A stretch of 64,000 bases of DNA, taken from Candidatus Thorarchaeota archaeon. GTDB taxonomy: Archaea > Asgardarchaeota > Thorarchaeia > Thorarchaeales > Thorarchaeaceae. The stretch spans positions 1 through 64,000 of the forward strand of contig JAIZWL010000005.1 of NCBI GenBank assembly GCA_021498125.1, read 5' to 3'. The notes beneath the pieces are model-generated. The model did not search any database. It had not been told where the DNA came from and saw only the letters and a list, made by a program, of their open reading frames with translations. Both the position numbers and the translations under genes were made by a program. Shown here piece by piece: positions 36,292 to 42,898 of the stretch. Within the stretch, counting starts at the first letter, position 1. The number at the start of each line of letters is the position of its first letter.

Positions 36292-36458
36292 GTTCAAATC
36301 AGACTACAAGTAGGGTTGAAACAAACATACTAGACTATAGTTCACGTGTGCGGTGAAATGTTCAAATCAGACTACAAGTAGGGTTGAAACTTGTCACACG
36401 TGCAGATCTCACGCTGTTATTCTATGAGTTCAAATCAGACTACAAGTATGGTTGAAAT
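36292..36458 (+). CRISPR. Three-repeat CRISPR array without nearby cas genes
   Basis: Three 31-base repeats at 36292-36322, 36360-36390 and 36428-36458, all beginning GTTCAAATCAGACTACAAG, with the first two ending GTTGAAAC. They are separated by two 37-base spacers (36323-36359 and 36391-36427). The third repeat has two changes in its 3' part, as trailer-end repeats often do. Together with the GAAAC end this implies transcription to the right, with the leader on the left. No Cas-like gene is in the window. Confidence 0.9.
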
Positions 36459-36557
36459 ATAGTGAAGGATTAGAAATTGTCTATAAAGAATGGATTACGA
36501 AAAAAAAGTGAGAGGCGAGCGATTCGATGAGAACCGCCCGTTAGTGATCGATTTAGT

Positions 36558-38723
36558 CTATTCCCAGGCCTCATTGCTCTTAGGCAAGAGCGAGGGATCA
36601 GGATCAACGTTAACGTATTTTTTGACGACCTCAACAATGTCGGGGAAGTCGATGCCAAGTTCCTTGATCAGGTCGAGAGTGGGCACGCCGTTACGAGTCC
36701 AGCCGCGTCTCTTGTAGGCGGCATCGGTGAGAAGTTTGTATCGTTCCTCACGGAACTCGCGTAGTTTGATCCTCTTCTCAGTCGTGCTCATGCCAGAGAT
36801 ATCGACACCGAGTTCTTTGAGTTGCTCGTCGTAACGATCCTTGCGGCTTTCGTACTCCCAATCAGTGACAGGGCCGACGCTTCGGTAGGGTGGATTAGAG
36901 TCATGGAGCCGGAGACCCTTGCCCTGGCGGATGTTAAAGATCCGCTGGAAGTTGTAGACGCGCTCGGAGTCCCTGACGAGATCGTCAGGAGTGGACTTGC
37001 GGCCGGTCACGGCGGTGAAGAAACGAGCGTAGAACTGGAGGTGTTTGGGGACCTTAGCGGGTTCGTCCGACTCGGCGTTGTCTGCGGGGACAACATCATT
37101 CCATGGAAGTTTGCACAAGCCATTGAGCCCGAACCAAGTCCGCCACATGGGGAACCAATGGAGCGCCTCAGCCTTCTGTTCAAAGGTCGGCATGTAGTTA
37201 TGAACCATGTCAAGGAAGATCAGCCACGCCTCATCGTGCTGTGGGCCCTTGAGTGTGAGACCGTAGCCTCCCTGCTGAGCAAGGCTCTCTTTGGTCATGT
37301 ACTCGCTGTATTCGAGACCCTTGTGTTCCATGCCGATGTCCTGCATGAGCTGTTCATCGACGCCAAAGTTCTCAGCAAAGTACTTCTTGAGATAGGCGAT
37401 CCCCTTTCCAAAGTGGACACCGAAGCCCTTGCCCTCGGCGATCTCGTGAAGGACAGCAGCGGCCTCCTCGGCGGCACCCCACGTGAGTTTGTGGCCGCCA
37501 GTTGCTTTCTCGTCAATGTATCCCTCAGAAAAGAGTTCCATGACGAAGGCCATTGAGGTCCCGAAGGAGATCGTGTCAATACCGTAGGTGTCACAGTAGA
37601 AGTTGTACTCTGCGACCCAGTGTGGATCGAAGACGCCGATATTGGAACCGCAGCCGGCGATGGTCTCGTATTCCGGACCATCAACGATAACCTTCTTGCC
37701 CTTGAACGGGCCGGTCTTGGGGACAAAGCCCTCAATGCAATGTGCACAGTTAATGGCGCACGCAGCCCAGCAGCCGTCCCAGCCCTTGCCCGTGTTGGTG
37801 AAGATCTTTTCCCAGACATCATCGAACAGTGCCTTGGCCTCGGGATCGCTTCCAGTGCGATAATTTCGAGTGGGGAAGAGATCGTACTCGTTCATGATCG
37901 AGGGGAGGTGGCCAGTGCCAACGACGCGCATGTGATTCTGCTTGGGGTCAAGTTCGATGATCTCCTTGGAGTGTTCACGGGAGACCTTCTTCATCTCTTC
38001 AGGGTCGGCGGGGTTGTTCATGTCCATCGTGATCTTGGCCTTCTTTCCGACAAGAGCCCTGATCCTCTTGTCACGGAAGACGGTCCCTATGCCGCCGCGT
38101 CCCGACTGCTTGTAGCGTGTGATCTTTCGGCGCATGTCATACCAGCTAAAGTTCAGGCAACTCATGTACGCATGAGCGGCAGCAGGGCCTGTAGAGACCA
38201 CCGAGATGTCGCGGCCCTTGTCGGCGGAATGTCGCTCTGTGAGAATTGCAGTCAGTTCGTGTGAGTATTCTGGAAGATCGGAGGCGTCGAGGATCTGAAT
38301 CTTTCCCTCATCACCATCGATAAAGATGTAGACATCCTTGTCAGCCTTCCCTTGGATCTCCATGGCATCGAATCCTGCAAACTTGAGGTAAGGTCCAAAG
38401 TATCCTCCAACATTACTGTCGATGGGGATCCCGGTCTCTGGAGAGATGGAGGTCACAATTGATTTTCCTGCACCCGGATATGCTGGCACACCACCAAGTG
38501 GTCCGCACGCGATGCAGATCTCGTTTTCCGGATCGTCCCACTTGACTATGCGGTCCTTTGGGAGACTGTTCCACATCAACCAGAGATCAAAACCCTTTCC
38601 GCCCGTGAAGGTCTTCTTCATCTTCTCATCCACGGGTTTTATCGTGATCGTATTGTTCGTGAGGTCGATGTAGAGCGTCTGGTTTGCATAGCCCCGGTCG
38701 ATCTTTGGAATCTCATATGTCAT
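36558..38723 (-). CDS. Aldehyde:ferredoxin oxidoreductase family protein
   Basis: Tungsten/molybdenum-pterin enzyme that oxidises aldehydes and reduces ferredoxin. About 721 residues. The N-terminal domain has LYIDLTNNTITIKP, FTGGKGFDLWLMW and GPLGGVPAYPGAGKSIVTS. Cofactor-binding regions follow (YSEYMTKESLAQQGGYGLT, GLCKLPW). The cluster segment is GCWAACAINCAHC, with CX3CX3CX2C spacing. I recall CX2CX3C in the Pyrococcus enzyme, so the cluster site may differ. Start is an ATG at 38723; a GTG at 38747 is possible. The upstream gap is AT-rich and holds the likely promoter. Confidence 0.88.
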   Translation of the reverse strand: MTYEIPKIDRGYANQTLYIDLTNNTITIKPVDEKMKKTFTGGKGFDLWLMWNSLPKDRIVKWDDPENEICIACGPLGGVPAYPGAGKSIVTSISPETGIPIDSNVGGYFGPYLKFAGFDAMEIQGKADKDVYIFIDGDEGKIQILDASDLPEYSHELTAILTERHSADKGRDISVVSTGPAAAHAYMSCLNFSWYDMRRKITRYKQSGRGGIGTVFRDKRIRALVGKKAKITMDMNNPADPEEMKKVSREHSKEIIELDPKQNHMRVVGTGHLPSIMNEYDLFPTRNYRTGSDPEAKALFDDVWEKIFTNTGKGWDGCWAACAINCAHCIEGFVPKTGPFKGKKVIVDGPEYETIAGCGSNIGVFDPHWVAEYNFYCDTYGIDTISFGTSMAFVMELFSEGYIDEKATGGHKLTWGAAEEAAAVLHEIAEGKGFGVHFGKGIAYLKKYFAENFGVDEQLMQDIGMEHKGLEYSEYMTKESLAQQGGYGLTLKGPQHDEAWLIFLDMVHNYMPTFEQKAEALHWFPMWRTWFGLNGLCKLPWNDVVPADNAESDEPAKVPKHLQFYARFFTAVTGRKSTPDDLVRDSERVYNFQRIFNIRQGKGLRLHDSNPPYRSVGPVTDWEYESRKDRYDEQLKELGVDISGMSTTEKRIKLREFREERYKLLTDAAYKRRGWTRNGVPTLDLIKELGIDFPDIVEVVKKYVNVDPDPSLLPKSNEAWE

Positions 38724-39145
38724 TTCCTTGATCGCCAATAATCTCACCTTTCAACGCTCTGTCTTGAGGCAGTGATGGTCGCACTTTCGCTGCTCGTCAC
38801 ATTTGAGTCTTCTGTTTTGTCACTATATTTGATCTCTATTGTCATCTATCGAGTTATTTCAGAATCGTGGTGATTCGAATTGATTGCTTGGCTCGGTGAT
38901 GCCTATACTTTGTCCAAGTCATTCTGTTTTACAAAAATTTGACTGACCGGCTTATTTAATATAAAATATTATCCGAAAATGATTAAATATATAGCCATTG
39001 CTGATGATATTCCGATTCATATCAGAAGGCTTGGGTAGATTGAATGGAGTGCATGACATGGACGTTCCAGAATTTCTCAAAAAAATATTTATGATTGGGA
39101 TTTGTATCGGGCGAACCACTCTCACAATTGGGACTGACATTTTGA
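38724..39145. other. Intergenic region with a TATA-like element
   Basis: No convincing gene. A strong TATA-like run (TTTAATATAAAAT, 38955-38967) would start rightward transcription near 38990. A weak reading frame at 39058-39213 (beginning MDVPEFLKKIFMIG) overlaps the start of the coding signal below and may be a displaced N-terminus of it. Confidence 0.35.
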
Positions 39146-39241
39146 GACTCTGTCGCGAGTTCTCGACGTACTCTGAGAAAACCGTCTATTGCCGTAGCCC
39201 TCCGGAAGCATGATACGCCATGGATACTCATTAGTCATATA
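39146..39241 (+). pseudogene. Extra repeat unit upstream of the repeat protein, without a start codon
   Basis: In the same frame as the next gene, the codons back to a TGA at 39143 read as another copy of its repeat. IAVALRKHDTPWILISHI resembles IAVALRVVDRPWNLIYQL in the annotated part. No ATG, GTG or TTG exists between the stop and 39242. The gene therefore looks 5'-truncated or frameshifted. Confidence 0.5.
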
Positions 39242-39949
39242 ATGAATACGGGACTGCTGGAAAATACGGGCATCACGAACGCTATAGCAGTGGCACTCAG
39301 GGTGGTTGATAGGCCATGGAATCTTATTTATCAACTCCGGAGTACAAGGTTGTTGCCGGAATTGGAAATTCAGACCGGGATAGCTGACGCCATCCGAGAA
39401 CATAAAGAACTGTGGTGGATCATCGGTGTCATCAAGGATACTTGGTTGCTGAGGGTGCCATGCATTAGAGATGCGATGAGCGAGCGCTTGCACCATATCG
39501 TTACGGCCCTCAGTAAGTATTACGATTCTTGGGTGATTATTGGAACGATAAACGGTACTTGGTTGATCGATACACCTGCCATCCGAGATGCTCTGCGCAA
39601 AAATGTCGAGGACCTTGCCGTTGACATCAGAGAATACCCCAAACCAGGTGTGGTCATTTCAGCACTGACTGGTACAGAGATCCTTGACGATCCTGTCATC
39701 AGGAATGCTATTTTTGAGGTTATTAGGGAATCCACCGAACCATGGCAGCTCATTGCTGGGCTTAAGGAAGCAGAATTGTTAGAGGATGAAAGCATTAGGG
39801 ATGCGATGAACGAACGGATTCCTGATATTGTTGCTGCCATTAAGAAGTATGCACATCCGATATATGTCAGAGAACATATTAAAGGTACATGGCTGTGGGA
39901 CGATCCAGTTATCAAAGAGGCTGTGGCTGAACGTAATAACGAGAAATAA
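39242..39949 (+). CDS. Tandem-repeat protein of unknown family
   Basis: 235 residues made almost wholly of one repeated motif, with no signal peptide or membrane segment. Units begin with a WLL or ELL-type pair, then xxPxIRDAI, a helix, and PWxLIxxI ending GT. Successive units are about 32, 32, 39, 39, 32 and 39 residues, plus a partial end. The two lengths differ by seven, consistent with one inserted helical heptad. The pattern suggests a helical solenoid like HEAT repeats, for protein binding. The first ATG falls inside a unit, and coding-like sequence continues upstream, so the 5' end is probably damaged. Confidence 0.65.
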   Translation: MNTGLLENTGITNAIAVALRVVDRPWNLIYQLRSTRLLPELEIQTGIADAIREHKELWWIIGVIKDTWLLRVPCIRDAMSERLHHIVTALSKYYDSWVIIGTINGTWLIDTPAIRDALRKNVEDLAVDIREYPKPGVVISALTGTEILDDPVIRNAIFEVIRESTEPWQLIAGLKEAELLEDESIRDAMNERIPDIVAAIKKYAHPIYVREHIKGTWLWDDPVIKEAVAERNNEK

Positions 39950-39964
39950 GAACCGCATTACTTT

Positions 39965-40213
39965 GTGATTATTGTTCCAATATGTGAAGATGTTTTTTGT
40001 GATGACCGTGTGTTGCGAAGACTTACTGGTATGAACGAATCCAAGTTGATACTTATTTTGATGAGGCCGTTTTCGTCAAAGAATCGTACAGAGCAGAAAG
40101 ACGGTCGAATAATTAACTCTAAAGTCATTGATAGAGAACAGTACCATGTATTGGAATACTTGCAGATCAATCAAATATACGATAAATCTGGAAATCTATC
40201 AGTCTTCTATTGA
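39965..40213 (+). CDS. Possible small gene, 82 residues
   Basis: GTG start, reading MIIVPICEDVFCDDRVLRRL and onward to a TGA at 40213. It is mixed hydrophilic and has no known motif. It overlaps the end of the convergent gene by 15 bases. No Shine-Dalgarno is obvious and it may be chance. Confidence 0.25.
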   Translation: MIIVPICEDVFCDDRVLRRLTGMNESKLILILMRPFSSKNRTEQKDGRIINSKVIDREQYHVLEYLQINQIYDKSGNLSVFY

Positions 40214-40993
40214 CCAACTTTCATGCATGGGTTCTCTTTTGACCGTTATAACCTCAATTCCATGACGCTCTGCATAGGCACAGACATCGACTGAGCAAGC
40301 AAAGGTAATATATTTAATTATAGGATCTACTATCTTTTCTCGTTTTTCTAGGAACTCGACTTTTTTGAGAAGTGTATCGATGTCCTTTTTGTTGAGAGCA
40401 TTTGTGAATTCAATAATCAGTGGAGGCTCTAGTGAGATTACATTGATCTCAACTGGTGACCCCTTGCTAAACACAATGCCATCAGAATCAAAAGCAGCAT
40501 AGTGCATACCTTTAGCGTTGAACTCTCGTAATATCTCAATGATTGCTGTATCAACTGCCCGTTCAATTCCCCTGCTGAGGACCTCTGTGTGCTTTTTCAG
40601 AGATTTAACAAGGTAATCGATTTGTTTAGTGAATCTATTTTCCATACTCTGCTGAGATTTGATTAGTTCACGAACAGAAACGGTGAGTTCAGCGATCTGC
40701 TGGTCGTTTCTGTCAATGCGTTGGAAGACGGTCTTCTGAGACTCGATGAGTTCAGCGATCTGCTGGTCGTTTCTGTCAATGCGTTGGAAGACGGTCTTCT
40801 GAGACTCGATGAGTTCCTGAATTGAAGTCGTTAGACGTCCAATTGCTTCAGTGTTGTTTTTTGTAGTGTGTGCTGTTTGAATAGTTGCTTCGGCTAATTG
40901 TTTGATTATTTGGGTTATAGTTGATTGGATCTGCTCTGAATCATCAGGGATTGGTGATGTTTCAAAGACCGGGGGCTCTTTTTCTTTATGCAT
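40199..40993 (-). CDS. Coiled-coil protein with DUF3782/PD-(D/E)XK-like C-terminus
   Basis: 264 residues from the ATG at 40993. Residues 20-145 form a long coiled coil. The C-terminal part (about 150-264) resembles archaeal DUF3782 nuclease-like proteins: AFDSDGIVFSKGSPVEINVI, PPLIIEFTNALNKKDIDTLL, then a core helix and AYAERHGIEVITV. The usual E-x-K of the fold reads E-F-T here, so catalysis is doubtful. The coiled coil contains an exact 63-base tandem duplication (21 residues each, QKTVFQRIDRNDQQIAEL-type). Confidence 0.65.
   Translation of the reverse strand: MHKEKEPPVFETSPIPDDSEQIQSTITQIIKQLAEATIQTAHTTKNNTEAIGRLTTSIQELIESQKTVFQRIDRNDQQIAELIESQKTVFQRIDRNDQQIAELTVSVRELIKSQQSMENRFTKQIDYLVKSLKKHTEVLSRGIERAVDTAIIEILREFNAKGMHYAAFDSDGIVFSKGSPVEINVISLEPPLIIEFTNALNKKDIDTLLKKVEFLEKREKIVDPIIKYITFACSVDVCAYAERHGIEVITVKREPMHESWSIED
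40684..40816. repeat. Exact 63-bp tandem duplication inside the coiled-coil gene
   Basis: Two identical 63-base units at 40684-40746 and 40747-40809, plus seven bases of a third. The length is a multiple of three, so the frame is kept and 21 residues are duplicated. Perfect identity points to a recent duplication or ongoing slippage. Confidence 0.95.
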
Positions 40994-41514
40994 AATTGAT
41001 CTACACACATTATTCTATGAATTGTTTTCTCTATTAATGTTCTTGCTAGAAGATCTCTGAAAAGCCAATGTAAGAGCGATCTTGAGAAGTATGGGCACTC
41101 TTAGAACAGAATCCAAGAATCTTATAGTTCTATCCCGAGTTGATAGTTTATGGTTATTGGTTTTTCAAAAAGACTTGATTTGTAGTACGGTATTTGTAAA
41201 CCCGGGTAATCAGTGTTTAATATTTATATATTCTGAACGGTTTAAAAAGTTTAAAAATGTAGGAAAATCCGATAATAGACGATGAGGATGGATGAAGTCG
41301 TTGTCTTTATATCTGCTTTTGCTAGAAATGAGATAATTCGAAGATTGCTCATTATGGCCTCTGAAATGTAGATGATTATGTATATGTCCACGCGATTTAA
41401 ATTATGATATTATCATATGTTGAATAATAATTAATAACATAGTAGTTTCGTTTAGTTGTTTTATAATAACACACCTTAATTATACTAAATTAATTTCGGA
41501 AATATTATAACGAA
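40994..41514. other. AT-rich intergenic region with promoter for the next gene
   Basis: No supported gene in about 520 bases; a 67-codon frame at 41082-41285 has no features of a real gene. TTTATAAT at 41460-41467 is a plausible TATA box, about 50 bases before the ATG at 41515. The composition is clearly more AT-rich than the neighbouring operons. Confidence 0.45.
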
Positions 41515-42222
41515 ATGTTGCGGATGCGAGCTGGTGGTTTTAGTTTGGGCTACCGACAGATATGGAAATTTCTTATTATATCATTATTTGTTGTGACCGC
41601 TATCATTGCTGCAATGGATCTCCGTCTTTATTTTTCACAGGAGAGTTACTTGATCACTAGTGATAGATCTTATGACTCGGTTGTTAATGTGACCTACTCA
41701 CTGAAAGGAGGACACTCTTATGACCTAGAGTTCTGTGTGGTGAACACAAATACCAATTATGGCGAAGTTTTAGCACCTATTGCGTTCGTTATAAACGGAA
41801 CAAAGGTATGGTCAGGCACACTTCAAGATACTTCTCGTCCGGGTACCAGTACTAGGAAAGGTGTGTCAGCTAAGGCTTCAGCGAAGTACTCGTTTCATGC
41901 AGATACAAACGTTACATTTTGGATAACTGGTGTCATAACGAAGGGCGAGTATTGGACTGTAACAATTTACAAAGATTTGCCACAGACGTTGAAGGACGAT
42001 ATCGTGAAGACATCTATTGCCTTGTTCGTTGCTGGAGTTTCCGCTTTTGTTTTGTTGATCGGATATGCCCAAAAGTACGGGCCTATTACGCTTTCCGGAT
42101 CCTCACAACTAGAAGGCCCACCACGAACAGATGACCGAGTTGTACGATCACCACAACCCGCTGAGTCCCGGCCTGACATGGACTCGGAATTTAGAACATA
42201 TGATGCTTCTGATGACGAATAA
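41515..42222 (+). CDS. Two-span membrane protein with extracellular beta domain, copy A
   Basis: 235 residues. An N-terminal membrane segment (about 17-36) leads to an extracellular beta-sandwich-like domain (about 40-155) with GGHSYDLEFCVVNTN and an end motif IYKDLPQTLKDDIVKT. A second membrane segment (about 164-184) and an acidic, Pro-rich cytosolic tail follow. The same plan and motifs (GGHYYDVDID, IFQDIPQSLNAGI) recur in the protein at 55408-56007, so they are distant paralogs flanking the Hdr/Vhu cluster. Function unknown. Confidence 0.65.
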   Translation: MLRMRAGGFSLGYRQIWKFLIISLFVVTAIIAAMDLRLYFSQESYLITSDRSYDSVVNVTYSLKGGHSYDLEFCVVNTNTNYGEVLAPIAFVINGTKVWSGTLQDTSRPGTSTRKGVSAKASAKYSFHADTNVTFWITGVITKGEYWTVTIYKDLPQTLKDDIVKTSIALFVAGVSAFVLLIGYAQKYGPITLSGSSQLEGPPRTDDRVVRSPQPAESRPDMDSEFRTYDASDDE

Positions 42223-42231
42223 TATTTTTTC

Positions 42232-42255
42232 AGTGGCCGTGATCACGCGGCCGCT
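42232..42255 (+). terminator. GC-rich hairpin with T-tract
   Basis: AGTGGCCG pairs with CGGCCGCT (one G-T wobble) across eight bases, followed by TTATTCTTTTTT. It lies ten bases after the stop of the membrane-protein gene. Confidence 0.75.
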
Positions 42256-42667
42256 TTATTCTTTTTTAAAATATGTGTGGTAATATTTTATAGATAAAAT
42301 GCCGGATTTATTATAATAATGCGCTTTTGCTTACTTGGTACAAGACTCGACTTAACTCGTATATGTCCCGTGTGATTTATACTATTGCGGGTTCTGTGCG
42401 CATTTATTTCGATCATGGTTTCAAATCTGGGCGAATTTGGTGTTTTACAGATTATGGCTGATTTCGGTCATTCGATCGAACAAGAACTATGCTTTCCGTT
42501 CATATTTTGACCATGAACTTACGATTTGTAACTAGTGAATGCTATATAGCAATGTATCCTATAATAATCAATTACATTAATGAATCTAAGAAACAACGGG
42601 ACTAATGTGGAGTGGGATCCGCTGACTGATCCATGATGTCGCTTGGAAGACCTGGCCGTGAAGGTGG
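42256..42667 (+). promoter_or_regulatory. Promoter region of the first hdrA
   Basis: No gene is seen. A TATA-containing 12-bp palindrome, TGCTATATAGCA, at 42540-42551 and a CTATAATAA run near 42559 are likely promoter elements for the rightward hdrA. A palindrome over the TATA box would suit repression by a dimeric factor. Confidence 0.4.
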
Positions 42668-42898
42668 GTGGTCAATGCGAGAAGAGCGACTGAACGACCC
42701 GAGCTCATGTGGTCACAGATCACAGGAAGGGTATTCGTACAACGAGATGGATCTCAGGGGATCTATGTCAACATCCGCGGCGGCTACGATTTTTTGGATG
42801 GACAGGGAACATACTCCGACTTTCTATGGCTCTGGATGGCAGATTGGGGTCGGGGAGATTATGTTTTGTGTACAAGGAGGTTAACACGTGACGGTTGA
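42668..42898 (+). CDS. Doubtful small ORF ahead of hdrA
   Basis: A 76-codon frame from GTG at 42668 (ATG at 42707 also available) that overlaps the hdrA start by 11 bases. It reads GRVFVQRDGSQGIYVNIRGG in the middle, which looks protein-like. However, three frames are open here and none has a clear Shine-Dalgarno. It may be only the leader of hdrA. Confidence 0.25.
   Translation: MVNARRATERPELMWSQITGRVFVQRDGSQGIYVNIRGGYDFLDGQGTYSDFLWLWMADWGRGDYVLCTRRLTRDG

Noticed and set aside
36100-36600. Cas genes beside the CRISPR array
   Set aside because: Both flanking genes are clearly assigned (phosphoesterase, aldehyde oxidoreductase) and no nuclease or helicase motif is present near the array.
41082-41285. 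67-codon frame in the AT-rich gap
   Set aside because: No ribosome-binding site, no motif and composition like the surrounding non-coding DNA.
42602-42898. A second selenoprotein read through two TGA codons upstream of the first hdrA
   Set aside because: The frame has two in-frame TGAs and shows no redox motif or family similarity around them. Three frames are open here by chance.
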